Assembly: GCF_005849285.1 (NCBI RefSeq)
Contig: NZ_CP040517.1
Coordinates: forward strand, 2,858,501 to 2,922,500
Source: Luteithermobacter gelatinilyticus
Lineage (GTDB): Bacteria; Pseudomonadota; Alphaproteobacteria; Sphingomonadales; Emcibacteraceae
Length of the DNA stretch: 64,000 bases
Direction: 5' to 3'
Positions 8,561 through 18,281 of this stretch are shown piece after piece; position 1 is the first letter of the stretch, and each line of letters starts with the position of its first letter. A program made the translations under genes and the position numbers. The notes beneath the pieces are model-generated. The model was not told the origin of the DNA and searched no databases. It was given only the letters and a program-made list of their open reading frames with translations.

Positions 8561-8852
8561 CAGAACTTCCACTCTCACTCAGGGAGTCCGACCACCGCGC
8601 CCTGATCGGGAAAGGGGTGCCGCCGGGGATTTCTATGTCATTATTCCACCAGTCAAAGATGTCAACAGGATCGGCAAATCTGTCATTGATCTCAAAGGTC
8701 ATTTGGCCTTTGAGATTAATTCTTTTCCGAAGGCAGTCCGCCTGAGCGGTTACTTCTGCCGCCATGGCCAGATAACTATTGCCGAGGGAGAAAAAATCGG
8801 CGGTAAAATCGACAGGCTGGCGGTCGGAAAACCGGCGTGTGAATTTCACCAT
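8421..8852 (-). CDS. Hypothetical protein, overlapping neighbours on both sides
   Basis: 143 aa. The first 95 residues look protein-like and acidic (DIFDWWNNDIEIPGGTPFPI, RARWSD), whereas the last 46 lie over the start of the membrane ORF at 8560 and are low quality. Its ATG overlaps the stop of the upstream ORF in ATGGTGA, which suggests translational coupling or a frameshift in a formerly single gene. Function unknown; the GGTPFPI-x-A-x-W ending resembles C-terminal pieces of large secreted repeat proteins, but that is only an impression. Confidence 0.4.
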   Translation of the reverse strand: MVKFTRRFSDRQPVDFTADFFSLGNSYLAMAAEVTAQADCLRKRINLKGQMTFEINDRFADPVDIFDWWNNDIEIPGGTPFPIRARWSDSLSESGSSDDHGHKPLARSGASDACFYICRAATDYIWRGGSGFIFQNASTAYAA

Positions 8853-9118
8853 CGGCAGCGCTCCATCAGTTGCGCATCTTTCTCGGGCCTCTGAGCGAAA
8901 ATATTGAAGGATTTTTTCTGGAAATCCGTTTTGGCTTCCCGAAACGCGCGGCTGCGGGTGACATAGGACAACAGATTCCGGGCCACAAGGTCAAACGTTC
9001 GGCCCACGCGATCTCCTATAATTTTTGTGTCGAGATTGTCTTGTTTCGTAAGCCTGCGGCCGGTGTGCAGGTAATGGGTGAAGCGCTGTTTTTGAAATTC
9101 CCGGTCCTGGAGATGCAT
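8846..9118 (-). CDS. Hypothetical small basic protein
   Basis: 90 aa, basic. It begins with RFTHYLHTGRRL, a motif like the head (F-x-x-YLRTGRR) of several alphaproteobacterial secreted or phage-like proteins, but without the KFNPYHD segment that usually follows. It ends at TGA overlapping the next start (ATGGTGA). With the three following ORFs it forms a tightly overlapping minus-strand set. Function unknown; it may be the truncated front end of a decayed larger gene. Confidence 0.4.
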   Translation of the reverse strand: MHLQDREFQKQRFTHYLHTGRRLTKQDNLDTKIIGDRVGRTFDLVARNLLSYVTRSRAFREAKTDFQKKSFNIFAQRPEKDAQLMERCRW

Positions 9119-9340
9119 CTGGAATCCCCCAATAAGATGAGAAAGTTCCTGTCTTATATCCTAAAACGCGCAAAAAATAAAGAACAAAAAGTGAACAATT
9201 GAATTAGAAGAATCGGAAGTCGCCCGGCGCTGGAGGTCACGCCGGGACCGATCAGCCCCAGGCTTCACGGCTTATGGATTGTGTCGTTGCGGGGGCACCT
9301 CGCATGACGGTGAAGCTGTGCCGTCATTGCAATTCCCGAA

Positions 9341-9506
9341 GCCTCCTTCCGTCGCTCCCGCGCAGGCGGGAGTCCAGAATTCTTATTGCCAGAATTCTTA
9401 TTGCCAAAATTCTTATTGTAAGCGTTCTTTCAAAAAAACCGTTTCAGACAAGCCAGACGGGACGTCTTTGGTGAGGGGCTGGATTGCCGCCTTCGCGGCA
9501 ATGACG
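9341..9506. repeat. Dispersed intergenic repeat (CCCGCGCAGGCGGGAG / GGATTGCCGC type)
   Basis: It contains the hairpin CTCCCGC-GCAG-GCGGGAG (9355-9372) and the hairpin TTGCCGC-CTTC-GCGGCAA (9484-9501) followed by TGACG. The same two modules in the same order recur at 39747-39832. This is the kind of intergenic palindromic repeat common in many alphaproteobacteria. With the flanking 9200-9640 it fills the gap before polA; no gene is seen there. Confidence 0.75.
9376..9420. repeat. Three 15-bp tandem repeats
   Basis: AGAATTCTTATTGCC is present twice exactly and once as AAAATTCTTATTGTA, head to tail inside the intergenic repeat. This is a likely slippage expansion and a possible variable-number locus. 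Confidence 0.8.
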
Positions 9507-9637
9507 CAGGAAGAAACGGCAAGGACAGAGAGAAACGGCAATGACGGAGGAAGAAGCGGCAAGGACAGGGAAGTAGGGAAATGCGCCGGCCCAGATATTT
9601 TTTCCCTATGGGCAGTGCCCTTTGAGACGCCGTTTTC

Positions 9638-12415
9638 TTAATGCGCCTCGTCCCAATTGTCGCCGACGCCGCAGTCCACAATCAGCGGCACGGCGATCTC
9701 GGCGGCGGGCCGGGCTGCGCCTTCCATTACCTCGCGGATGACGGGGATGCTGTCCTCCACTTCCGCTTCGGGCACTTCAAAAATCAGTTCGTCATGGACC
9801 TGCAACAGCATTTTGGCCTTGAGTCCCGCCCCCTTTAGGGCCTCGGGCATGCGGATCATGGCCCGGCGGATGATGTCCGCGGCCGAGCCCTGCAACGGCG
9901 CATTGATGGCCGCGCGTTCGCCAAAGGCGCGCCGGGCGCCGTTTTTGTCATTGATGCTGGTGATATGGCAGCGCCGCCCGAACACGGTTTCCACATAGCC
10001 GTGACGGCGGCAAAACGCCTTGGTCCTGTCCATATATTCGCGGATGCCGGGGAAGCGTTCAAAATAGGTGTCGATATATTTCTGGGCTTCGCCGCGCGGA
10101 ATGCCAAGCTGGCGGGCCAGGCCAAAAGCGCTGATGCCATAGATGATGCCGAAATTGATGGCCTTGGCCTGACGGCGGACGATCGGGTCCATACCTTCCA
10201 TCGGCACCCCAAACACCTCGCTGGCGGTCAGCGCATGAATGTCGAGCCCGTCATGAAAGGCCTGTTTCAGGCTGTCCATATCCGCCACATGGGCAAGAAG
10301 CCTAAGTTCGATCTGGCTGTAATCAGCGGCGATGAATTTATGGCCCGGCGCGGGGATAAAGGCGCGGCGGATCTTGCGGCCCTCTTCCGTACGGATCGGA
10401 ATATTCTGCAAATTGGGATCGTTGGAGCTTAAGCGGCCGGTGGTGGTGGACGCCAGGGAATAGCTGGTATGAATGCGCCCCGTCTTGGCATTGATCTGGG
10501 ACTGTAGCGCATCTGTATAGGTGCTTTTCAGTTTGGACAACTGCCGCCAGTCCAGCACCCGTGCCGGCAATTCGTGTCCTTCCGCCGCGAGCGTCTCCAG
10601 CACCTCGGCATCGGTGCTATAGGCGCCGGTCTTGCCTTTCTTGCCCCCGGGCAGCCCCATATCCCCGAACAGCACCTCGCCCAACTGTTTCGGCGAGGCG
10701 ATGTTGAATTCTCGCCCGGCCAGCTCGTGAATTTCTTGTTCCAGATGGCTTAAACGTTCGGCAAATTCATTGGACAGGCGCGAGAGTATCTGCCGATCTA
10801 CCAGCACACCGGCCTGCTCCATTTGCGCCAGCACCGCCACCATGGGCCGTTCCAGGGTTTCATAAACCGTCATCATGCCCTCGCGCGCCAGCCGCGGTTT
10901 CAACAGACGGTGCAGTCGACCGGTAATATCGGCATCCTCAGCCGCATAGTCGGTGGCCTTGTCAATCGCCACTTTGTCAAAGGTAATCTGCTTTTTGCCG
11001 CTGCCGCAGATGTCCTTGAAGGAAATGCATTTATGATCCAGATGCAGTTCCGCCAGCTCATCCATACCATGGCCGTTCAGTCCCGAATCCAGAACATAGG
11101 AGATCAGCATGGTATCATCAATCGGGTGAATATGAATGCCGTGTTTCGCCAGAATCAGATAGTCATATTTCAGATTCTGGCCGACCTTGAGCACAGCGGG
11201 ATTTTCCAGAAGCGGCTTGAGCAATGCGAGGGCTTCCTCAAGGGGAATCTGTTCCGGTCCCTTCTGCCCCTCCAGTTCCAGTTCGCCGTCCTCTCCCGAA
11301 ACATGGCCCAGCGGGATATAGCAGGCCCGCCCGGCCTCCACCGACAGCGAAATACCCACCAGTTTTGCGGCCATGGCATTCAGCGAGGTGGTTTCCGTAT
11401 CGACCGCCACCTGATGAGCCTGTTCCGCGCGTTTGATCCAGCGTTTCAGCGCCTCCACCGTGGTCACGGTTTCATACTCCGCCTCTCCCGGGGGGATTTC
11501 TTCCGGCGCCGGGGTCCCCGCCGGCAGGCTGTTGCCCATATGGCTTAAGACCTTGGCCTGAAGGCTGCGGAATCCCTGTTCTTCGAGAAAAGGCATCAGC
11601 ATGTCGGCATCCAGATCCTGGACCTTGAGCTCATCCAGGTCCACAAGGCCCGGCACATCCCGCTTGAGGGTGACCAGCTCCCGGCTGATGCGCGCCATGT
11701 CGGCATGTTCCAGAAGCCGTTCCCGCCGCTTGGGCTGCTTGATTTCCCCGGCCCGCTCAAGCAATTCATCCAGACTACCATATTCGTTGATCAACTGCGC
11801 CGCCGTTTTGACCCCGATGCCGGGAATGCCCGGCACATTATCGGAACTATCCCCGGCGAGGGCCTGGATATCCACCACCTTTTCAGGGGTGACACCGAAT
11901 TTCTCGATCACCTCCTCAACCCCGATTTCCCTGTTTTTCATGCTGTCAAACAGGCTGATCCGGTCATTGACCAGCTGCATCAGGTCCTTGTCGGAGGAGA
12001 CGATACTGACCTCAAAACCCTGTTTTGCGGCCTCCGTGGCATAGGTGGCGATAATGTCATCGGCTTCATAACCGTCGGACTCAATGGCTGGCACGTTAAA
12101 GGCCCGCACCGCCTCGCGGATCAGCGGGAACTGCGGCACCAGATCTTCGGGCGGCGGCGGGCGGTGGGCCTTGTAATCGGGATAGATGTCGTTACGAAAC
12201 GTTTTTCGGGCGGCATCAAAAATCACGGCAATATGGGTGGGCCGTTCCGCATCCTCCAGATCCTGCAACAGCTTAAATAACATGTTGCTGAAACCAAGCA
12301 CGGCATTCACCGGCGTGCCGTCATGGCGGGTGAGCGGCGGCAAGGCGTGATAGGCGCGGAAAATAAAACCCGAGCCATCGACAAGATAAAGATGTTCGGG
12401 TTTTTTGGTGGTCAT
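9638..12415 (-). CDS. polA: DNA polymerase I
   Basis: 925 aa, full length with three domains in the usual order. The 5'-3' exonuclease occupies about 1-300 (YLVDGSGFIFRAYHALPP, GYEADDIIATYA, GDSSDNVPGIPGIG). The 3'-5' exonuclease is about 330-520 with an intact DTETTSL acidic motif, so proofreading should be active. The polymerase domain is about 540-925 with motif A DYSQIELRLLAH, motif B RRQAKAINFGIIYG and motif C QVHDELIFEV. It fills gaps and removes RNA primers in Okazaki maturation and excision repair. It stands alone on the minus strand, with 137 bp to the next gene. The end GDNWDEAH is typical of alphaproteobacterial PolA. Confidence 0.98.
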   Translation of the reverse strand: MTTKKPEHLYLVDGSGFIFRAYHALPPLTRHDGTPVNAVLGFSNMLFKLLQDLEDAERPTHIAVIFDAARKTFRNDIYPDYKAHRPPPPEDLVPQFPLIREAVRAFNVPAIESDGYEADDIIATYATEAAKQGFEVSIVSSDKDLMQLVNDRISLFDSMKNREIGVEEVIEKFGVTPEKVVDIQALAGDSSDNVPGIPGIGVKTAAQLINEYGSLDELLERAGEIKQPKRRERLLEHADMARISRELVTLKRDVPGLVDLDELKVQDLDADMLMPFLEEQGFRSLQAKVLSHMGNSLPAGTPAPEEIPPGEAEYETVTTVEALKRWIKRAEQAHQVAVDTETTSLNAMAAKLVGISLSVEAGRACYIPLGHVSGEDGELELEGQKGPEQIPLEEALALLKPLLENPAVLKVGQNLKYDYLILAKHGIHIHPIDDTMLISYVLDSGLNGHGMDELAELHLDHKCISFKDICGSGKKQITFDKVAIDKATDYAAEDADITGRLHRLLKPRLAREGMMTVYETLERPMVAVLAQMEQAGVLVDRQILSRLSNEFAERLSHLEQEIHELAGREFNIASPKQLGEVLFGDMGLPGGKKGKTGAYSTDAEVLETLAAEGHELPARVLDWRQLSKLKSTYTDALQSQINAKTGRIHTSYSLASTTTGRLSSNDPNLQNIPIRTEEGRKIRRAFIPAPGHKFIAADYSQIELRLLAHVADMDSLKQAFHDGLDIHALTASEVFGVPMEGMDPIVRRQAKAINFGIIYGISAFGLARQLGIPRGEAQKYIDTYFERFPGIREYMDRTKAFCRRHGYVETVFGRRCHITSINDKNGARRAFGERAAINAPLQGSAADIIRRAMIRMPEALKGAGLKAKMLLQVHDELIFEVPEAEVEDSIPVIREVMEGAARPAAEIAVPLIVDCGVGDNWDEAH

Positions 12416-12552
12416 GATGCGAACCTGTAATGTTTGAGTCTAAAACCGAAAAGGTGACGTAAAAACGGAAACATGAAATGATTTGAAATATTGAAAACAT
12501 CCGGCAAAGACAGGGGCCGCTGATCGACCCACCGCCTCATGATCGGACTTCT

Positions 12553-12771
12553 TCACCTGTTTTCGGAACGCTCTCTGGTGACGAATTTGCGACTGCAATA
12601 GGGACAGGTTACCTCTTTCCTGCCCGCCATTTCCAAATAAATCAGCGGGTGGCCCAGCGGCCCCTCCCCGCCATTACAGGACACCCGATGATCATCCACC
12701 AGAACAATATCCTGGTTGAGGATCGCATCGGGAGACATAGCCTGAACTGCAACCGGGGTTTCTTTATTCAT
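12553..12771 (-). CDS. Zinc-finger (zf-CHCC) protein, NDUFS6-like
   Basis: 72 aa. It carries the CHCC pattern: Cys in VSCNG, then GHPLIYLEM, and CPYC near the end, ligands for one zinc ion. The family is homologous to the accessory complex I subunit NDUFS6 and is found across alphaproteobacteria. Ribosome site AGAGGG before ATG 12771. It stands upstream of polA on the same strand and is divergent from the ABC ATPase gene. The length matches the family. Confidence 0.85.
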   Translation of the reverse strand: MNKETPVAVQAMSPDAILNQDIVLVDDHRVSCNGGEGPLGHPLIYLEMAGRKEVTCPYCSRKFVTRERSENR

Positions 12772-13002
12772 GGATGTATCCCTCTTCCTGGATGGCTGTT
12801 ATTCATCCCATTTCGCTTCATCTTTGAGCATCCCCCGCCCCGCCCAAAACTTTCCGGACAAAACCCGGCACAGATCGTGACATATTTGTCATTGACCGTC
12901 ACGGGGCCTGATGCTACCGATAGGTTCCTGTTTAAGAGAATTAACCCTGAGGCTGCAAATAAACAAGATTTTTTTATCCATCCGGCAAGGTAGCGTTTTC
13001 CC

Positions 13003-14091
13003 ATGACCCAGTCTCCCTCCTCCGCCACAGATTTCCCCCCTCATCCAGCCGGGACGAACGCGGCCAATACCGCAACGACGGCATCGAAGGTTTCGGGGAA
13101 AGTTTCCGGGAAAATTTCCGGGGATGCGGCCGCGTCAGTCGATGCCGATCTTGCCATTGAAATCCGGGGACTTGAAAAAGTTTATGCCGGGGGGCGGGGA
13201 ACTGCCCCCAAACGAGCGCTCAAGGGCATTGACCTGAGCATTCCCAAAGGTAGTATTTTCGGCCTGTTGGGCCCCAATGGCGCGGGCAAATCAACCACCA
13301 TCAACATTCTGGCGGGACTGGTGCGCAAAACCGCCGGTACGGCGCGGATCTGGGGATTCGATATTGACGAACATCCCCGCAACGCCAAGGCCCATATCGG
13401 CATCGTGCCCCAGGAAGTTTATTTTGACGCCTTTTTCACCCCCCGGGAAATGCTGGAATTGCAGGCGGGATATTACAATATCCCCAAATCCCGGCGGCGC
13501 AGTGATGAAATCCTGGAAATCCTGCGGCTCAGCGACAAAGCCAATGCCTATTCCCGCACCCTTTCCGGCGGTATGAAACGGCGCCTTCTGGTGGGCAAGG
13601 CCATGGTCCACAATCCGCCCATTCTGGTGCTGGACGAACCCACGGCCGGGGTTGATGTGGAACTGCGCCAACAGCTCTGGGACTATGTCCGGGATCTGAA
13701 TGCGCGCGGCGTGACCATTGTGCTGACCACCCATTATCTGGAAGAAGCTGAAGAACTCTGCGACCGGATCGCCATCATCAATCATGGGGAGGTGGTAATT
13801 TGCGATACCACGCCTAATCTGCTGCGGCAACTGGATGAAAAAGTGGTCATTATTCAGCCAGCCACGCCCTTGTGCGAGGTACCGGAACCGTTACGCGACC
13901 TGAATGCCAGCCTTCGCGAGGACGGCGCATTGCTGATTCATTTCAGCCCCAGCGCCATCAATGTGGGGGAAATCCTGAAACGGGTGCAACAGGCTGGTAT
14001 CGACATCATTGACCTGTCCACCCGGGAAAGCGATCTGGAGGATATTTTCCTGCAGCTCACCCGGAGCGCAGACATGCGCGCCGAAGGATAA
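13003..14091 (+). CDS. ABC transporter ATP-binding protein (ABC-2 type, YadG-like)
   Basis: 362 aa. After a low-complexity N-terminus of about 45 residues rich in S/A/T/K ([10 protein letters not shown]), it has a complete nucleotide-binding domain: Walker [10 protein letters not shown], signature LSGGMKRRL, Walker [13 protein letters not shown] and H-loop [15 protein letters not shown]. It resembles the ATPases of ABC-2 drug or polysaccharide exporters. The membrane permease expected beside it is absent; the next gene is nadB, so the partner must be elsewhere. The extended N-terminus is unusual; a later start cannot be excluded, although no better ribosome site was noticed. Confidence 0.9.
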   Translation: MTQSPSSATDFPPHPAGTNAANTATTASKVSGKVSGKISGDAAASVDADLAIEIRGLEKVYAGGRGTAPKRALKGIDLSIPKGSIFGLLGPNGAGKSTTINILAGLVRKTAGTARIWGFDIDEHPRNAKAHIGIVPQEVYFDAFFTPREMLELQAGYYNIPKSRRRSDEILEILRLSDKANAYSRTLSGGMKRRLLVGKAMVHNPPILVLDEPTAGVDVELRQQLWDYVRDLNARGVTIVLTTHYLEEAEELCDRIAIINHGEVVICDTTPNLLRQLDEKVVIIQPATPLCEVPEPLRDLNASLREDGALLIHFSPSAINVGEILKRVQQAGIDIIDLSTRESDLEDIFLQLTRSADMRAEG

Positions 14092-14173
14092 CCCTCCCTG
14101 CCGGAAATTTCCGGCCGGAAGAAAACAACGATTTCAGGAAGCCACAGGGAATCGAGCCAACAGGAAAACAAAA

Positions 14174-15808
14174 ATGCCGGAAAATCATGTTTTTGATGTA
14201 TTGGTGATTGGCAGCGGCGCATCGGGCCTGAGCCTGGCGTTACGGGTGGCGTCCCGCGCCAAAGTCGCCGTGTTGTCCAAAAACAAATTATCTTCAGGCA
14301 GCACCAGCTGGGCGCAGGGGGGAATCGCCGCCGTCCTGCATAACCGCGATACCATGGAATCCCACATCGAAGACACCATGAATGCCGGGGCGGGATTGTG
14401 CCACCGGGACGCCGTATCCTTTATGGTAGAGCGTGGCCCCGCCGCCATTAACTGGCTCACGGAGCAGGGCGTGCATTTCACCACCCGGGAAGAAATCGAC
14501 GGCCGCGATTCCTTTGTGGAAAAGGAATATCATCTGACCCAGGAAGGCGGCCATTCCTTCCGCCGGGTGATTCACGCTGCCGACGCCACCGGCAAGGCCA
14601 TCCAAAGCTCCCTTGAGGACAAGGCCCGGGCGCACCCCAATATCACCCTGTTTGAGAATCACATGGCGGTGGACCTGGTCAGCAATAAAAACCCCGATCC
14701 CAAAAAACGCAAATGCATCGGGGCCTATGTGCTGGACACCCGGCACGGCAGAGTGGAAACCTTTCGCGCCAAAATGACAGTATTGGCCACAGGCGGGGCA
14801 AGCAGGGTTTATCTGTACACCTCCAATCCGGATGGCTCCACCGGCGACGGCATTGCGCTGGCCTGGCGGTTCGGCTGCCGGGTGGCCAATATGGAATTCA
14901 ACCAGTTCCACCCCACCTGCCTGTACCATCCTGAGGCGCGGACCTTTTTGCTGACCGAGGCGCTTAGGGGCGAAGGGGCCTATCTGCGCCTGCCGAATGG
15001 GCGGCGTTTTATGGATAAGTTTGATCCGCGCGCCGAACTCGCGCCCCGCGATATCGTTGCCCGCGCCATCGACCATGAAATGAAACGCCTGGGCTCACAA
15101 AGCGTTTTCTTGGATATTACCCACAAAGAGCCGGCGTTTATCAAGGGCCACTTCCCGACCATTTATGAACGTTGCCTCAAGCTGGGGTATGACCTGACCA
15201 AGGAACCGATCCCGGTGGTCCCGGCGGCGCATTATACCTGTGGCGGGGTGATGACCGATCTTCATGGCCGGACCGATGTGAACAACCTCTATGCCATTGG
15301 CGAGGTCACCCATACGGGGTTGCATGGCGCCAACCGCATGGCCAGCAATTCGCTTCTGGAATGCGTGGTCATGGCGGAAGCCGCCGCCAACGACCTGCTG
15401 TCCAGATTGGGCCAGGAAAAAATTTCCGGCGACATCAAGCCCTGGGACGAAAGCCGGGTGACAGATTCGGACGAAGAGGTGGTGGTGACCCATAACTGGG
15501 ACGAACTCAGGCATTTCATGTGGGACTATGTGGGCATTGTCCGCACCACCCGGCGGCTGCAACGGGCGGCCCGACGTATCGACATGCTGTCCGGTGAAAT
15601 CCGGGAATACTACAGTTCCTTCCGGGTGACCCCCGATCTTCTGGAATTGCGCAATCTGGTGACAGTGGCGGACCTGATTGTGCGTTCGGCGTTGCGCCGC
15701 CAGGAAAGCCGGGGGCTGCATTATACCCTTGATTTCCCGGAAACGGACCCCACCATGGACGGGGTGGACACCATTCTCAAACCGGCCCGCCGGCCCGTAG
15801 CCCGCTGA
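14174..15808 (+). CDS. nadB: L-aspartate oxidase
   Basis: 544 aa FAD enzyme that oxidises L-aspartate to iminoaspartate, the first step of de novo NAD synthesis. Seen: dinucleotide-binding [13 protein letters not shown] at the N-terminus, [29 protein letters not shown], the active-site region HFPTIYERC, and the conserved ending [20 protein letters not shown] with a C-terminal helical domain. The start is ATG 14174 after AGGAAAAC. The usual partners nadA and nadC are not next to it. It converges on the porin gene, with a shared terminator between them. Confidence 0.95.
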   Translation: MPENHVFDVLVIGSGASGLSLALRVASRAKVAVLSKNKLSSGSTSWAQGGIAAVLHNRDTMESHIEDTMNAGAGLCHRDAVSFMVERGPAAINWLTEQGVHFTTREEIDGRDSFVEKEYHLTQEGGHSFRRVIHAADATGKAIQSSLEDKARAHPNITLFENHMAVDLVSNKNPDPKKRKCIGAYVLDTRHGRVETFRAKMTVLATGGASRVYLYTSNPDGSTGDGIALAWRFGCRVANMEFNQFHPTCLYHPEARTFLLTEALRGEGAYLRLPNGRRFMDKFDPRAELAPRDIVARAIDHEMKRLGSQSVFLDITHKEPAFIKGHFPTIYERCLKLGYDLTKEPIPVVPAAHYTCGGVMTDLHGRTDVNNLYAIGEVTHTGLHGANRMASNSLLECVVMAEAAANDLLSRLGQEKISGDIKPWDESRVTDSDEEVVVTHNWDELRHFMWDYVGIVRTTRRLQRAARRIDMLSGEIREYYSSFRVTPDLLELRNLVTVADLIVRSALRRQESRGLHYTLDFPETDPTMDGVDTILKPARRPVAR

Positions 15809-15810
15809 TG

Positions 15811-15841
15811 CGAAAACGGCCCTCCAGGATATGGAGGGCCG
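15811..15841 (-). terminator. Bidirectional terminator between nadB and a porin gene
   Basis: CGGCCCTCCA-GGATA-TGGAGGGCCG is a perfect 10-bp stem. On the minus strand it is followed by TTTT, so it mainly serves the porin gene; on the plus strand it follows nadB by 8 nt. Confidence 0.75.
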
Positions 15842-15877
15842 CAGTAAATCCGATGATTCTCCTCTAAGAACAAAATC

Positions 15878-16438
15878 TTAGAAGTTATACACCAGACCGG
15901 TCAGGACCTGGATGTTGCGCAGATCGCTTTCATAATCGGTATAGGCAAACGTGGCGCGCAGATTCAGGTTCTGGGCCAGGGCATATTCCCCGCCAACACC
16001 GAAGCGGATGCCGTCGAGGTCCTCGGATTCTTCCATGCCAGCTTCCTTCAGCGTCAGACGGGCATTTTCGTAACCGACAAACGCAAAAGCCAGCATGTTG
16101 TTTTCAGAACCCAGGGTGGTGCCGATGGTGGCGTCGATGCCGAGCTGACGACCGGCGTCAATTTTCGCACCGGCTTCTTCGATAGAAGCGGTGGATTCAC
16201 CCACACGGGCTTCCAGACCCAGCACCAGGTTGTTGCTCATTTGGCTGCGGTAACCAAAGAAACCGCCATAGCTGAACCCGTCGGCCCCAACGTCAACACC
16301 ATCCACATCCACGTTGAAGTCATTGTAGCCGACCTCAACGCCCGCATACGGGCCATGGAACAGCCCCTCTTGAGCAGAGGCCAGAGCCGTACCAGACAGG
16401 AGAGCAGCGCCAGCAAGGGCGATCATCATCTTTTTCAT
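15878..16438 (-). CDS. Small outer-membrane beta-barrel (porin family) protein
   Basis: 186 aa. Signal peptide 1-22 (MMIALAGAALLSGTALASA). The rest alternates as an eight-stranded barrel (GPYAGVEVGYNDF, FSYGGFFGYRSQ, ...), ending with the outer-membrane signature LTGLVYNF and a terminal Phe. Proteins of this OmpW/Opa-like class act as adhesins or small pores; no ligand can be assigned. Ribosome site AAAGG before ATG. The upstream 315 bp (16439-16753) are AT-rich; no gene was found there, only probable promoter DNA. Confidence 0.88.
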   Translation of the reverse strand: MKKMMIALAGAALLSGTALASAQEGLFHGPYAGVEVGYNDFNVDVDGVDVGADGFSYGGFFGYRSQMSNNLVLGLEARVGESTASIEEAGAKIDAGRQLGIDATIGTTLGSENNMLAFAFVGYENARLTLKEAGMEESEDLDGIRFGVGGEYALAQNLNLRATFAYTDYESDLRNIQVLTGLVYNF

Positions 16439-16753
16439 CTTTATGCCTTTACATTATTTTACAGAATATAATTTGGTGTAATACCGGTTGAGCCGGTACA
16501 GCTGATATAAATCCGAAAAAATCTATTTCAAGGGGAAAATTTCAAAAAAATTTAATAATAACAATCTATTGTAAAATTTTATAGAATGAAAACAGAATCT
16601 ATATTACAGAAATATGGTGAAAATATGGAATATCATTCCCCATATCAAGGATGCTCATATTTAGAATGTCAAAATATTATTCGGGGTAGATTCGCCGTCG
16701 CCATACTGCCTTTGAGAGAGAAGATCAGCAGGAAAACCAGGGAGGCAAACAGG

Positions 16754-17122
16754 TCAGGGGATAAGTTTAAAAAACTTGCGATCAAAATATTTCAGCAGCT
16801 GTCTGAGGTCATGACCGCGTTTCAGGATCTGCCCTTGGGCGGAGATCAGCGCATACGCCCCCTGTTTGCGCTCCAGCTTCGGGGTTTTGGTAATGCGGTA
16901 CAATGGCCGTTCGCTGGCCCTCTGGAAGATGGCGAAACAGGCCTGTTCCTTTCCGGCCTGCATGGCGTAATCTTTCCAGTGGCCGGCCGAAACCATACGG
17001 CCATAGATATTCAGAATATGCTGCAATTCTTCGCGGGTGAAAAAAATCTGCTGCGGCGAGGAAGCGGCGGCGGCACCGCCGCCATGATGAAATGGAATGA
17101 TCGTGGACGTCTCATCAACCAT
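16754..17122 (-). CDS. DUF2794 domain protein
   Basis: 122 aa. Nearly the whole protein is the conserved domain: FFTREELQHILNIYGRMVSA, then DYAM, RASERPLYRITKTPKL and QGAYALISAQGQILKRGHDL. The family is restricted mainly to alphaproteobacteria and has no known function. The length fits. It is a single gene; upstream (17123-17493) there is only a palindromic repeat and the promoter of the GST gene. Confidence 0.9.
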   Translation of the reverse strand: MVDETSTIIPFHHGGGAAAASSPQQIFFTREELQHILNIYGRMVSAGHWKDYAMQAGKEQACFAIFQRASERPLYRITKTPKLERKQGAYALISAQGQILKRGHDLRQLLKYFDRKFFKLIP

Positions 17123-17213
17123 ACCCTAAAGATGCGGCGAAACGGCCAGAATTGCAAGCCCTGAATAATGGCGCCATCATGACCATGACCGCCCATAGAC
17201 ACAGAACCGCCAT

Positions 17214-17252
17214 TAGAGTGAATTGTGCATAGGCTGACACAATCCACTCTAG
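17214..17252. repeat. TAGAGTGAATTG palindromic repeat (solo copy)
   Basis: The left arm TAGAGTGAATTGTG and right arm CACAATCCACTCTA bracket a short centre, a slightly diverged member of the dispersed palindromic family described in the findings. It lies between DUF2794 and the GST gene. Confidence 0.85.
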
Positions 17253-17493
17253 GATCAGGCCCCAACACAGGATTTGCCATAAAATTGCCGCGTTTCCATC
17301 TCACTCGCGCCCCAATCCGCCATTACTCTTAAAAATTGCTAAATCCCCTCTGCCAGTTATCCGGATTTTGATCATCTTTACTACCCCTTACACCCTGTCA
17401 TCTTTCGGATAACTGGCTTCTTTTTTTCTCCTGTCATGTTAAGCTGATCTCCCTACGGCAGGTCTATATGAGATGGTATGAAGGAGAGTCCGC

Positions 17494-18183
17494 ATGAAAT
17501 TGTACGAACTGGTCGGCCAGGACCGTAGTCAGGGCTTCAGCCCCTATGTCTGGCGCATCAGAATGGCCCTGGCGCATAAGGGATTTGCGCCGGAACGGGT
17601 GCCGCTCACCTTCACGGAAATTCCGGACAAGCTTGCCTTTGCCAACGCCAAGACGGTGCCGGTTCTGGAGGACGGCGACCAGGTGGTGGTGGACAGCTGG
17701 AATATCGCCTGTTATCTGGAAGACACCTATCCGCACCAGCCCAGCCTGTTTGGCGGCGACACGGGACGCACGCTGGCCCGACATTTCAACATGTCCAGCA
17801 TCTATCATCTCATGCTGCCGCTTTTTAGGGCCATTGTCGCAGACATCTTCGAGGTGATTGATGAAAAGGACCAGGACTATTTCCGCCAGAGTCGCGAATC
17901 CCGGCTCGGCCAGACGCTGGAGGAAATGCGGGCCCGCAAACCGGAAAACCTCAACATCTTTCGGACCAATCTCTGGCCCTATAACGCCACGCTGAAGGAA
18001 TACGCTTTTCTGGCTGGGGACAAACCGGCATATGTGGATTATATCCTTTATGGTATTTTCCAATGGGCCCGATATTGCAGTCCCGATCCCCTTCTCGAAG
18101 AAGAAAGCCCCCTCTATAGCTGGCTGGAGCGCATGGATGAGCTGTTTGACGGGCTGGGCCAGACTCTGAAACGGCGCACCTGA
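17494..18183 (+). CDS. Glutathione S-transferase family protein
   Basis: 229 aa with the two GST domains. The thioredoxin-like domain at about 1-80 holds FSPYVWRIRMALAHKG (catalytic Ser region) and the cis-proline KTVPVLEDG followed by VVDSWNIACYLED (glutathione gamma-glutamyl binding). The helical domain follows, with the capping-box region DYILYGIFQWAR. The YVWRIRMAL form resembles the LigE/beta-etherase-like branch of GSTs. Substrate unknown. A strong ribosome site GAAGGAGAG precedes the ATG. The htpG heat-shock promoter starts 29 nt after its stop. Confidence 0.88.
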   Translation: MKLYELVGQDRSQGFSPYVWRIRMALAHKGFAPERVPLTFTEIPDKLAFANAKTVPVLEDGDQVVVDSWNIACYLEDTYPHQPSLFGGDTGRTLARHFNMSSIYHLMLPLFRAIVADIFEVIDEKDQDYFRQSRESRLGQTLEEMRARKPENLNIFRTNLWPYNATLKEYAFLAGDKPAYVDYILYGIFQWARYCSPDPLLEEESPLYSWLERMDELFDGLGQTLKRRT

Positions 18184-18211
18184 GACAGAAATATGCTTTT
18201 TCAGCGGCGCT

Positions 18212-18239
18212 CTTGAAATTCCGCCCTGTTTGTCCATAT
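18212..18239 (+). promoter_or_regulatory. Sigma-32 heat-shock promoter of htpG
   Basis: CTTGAAA (18212-18218) and CCATAT (18234-18239) are separated by 15 bp, matching the RpoH consensus. The expected start near 18246 gives a leader of about 36 nt before the htpG ATG. This also rules out a longer htpG reading frame starting at 18213. Confidence 0.75.
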
Positions 18240-18281
18240 CTGAAACACGACAGAAAAGGATCAACAGGGGTAAAAGTCACG

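Noticed and set aside
9376-9420. Possible CRISPR-like array
   Set aside because: The three 15-bp units are directly adjacent with no spacers and no cas genes are present; it is a tandem repeat.
16586-17164. Plus-strand open frame of 192 codons before the GST gene
   Set aside because: Most of it is antisense to the DUF2794 gene and there is no ribosome site.
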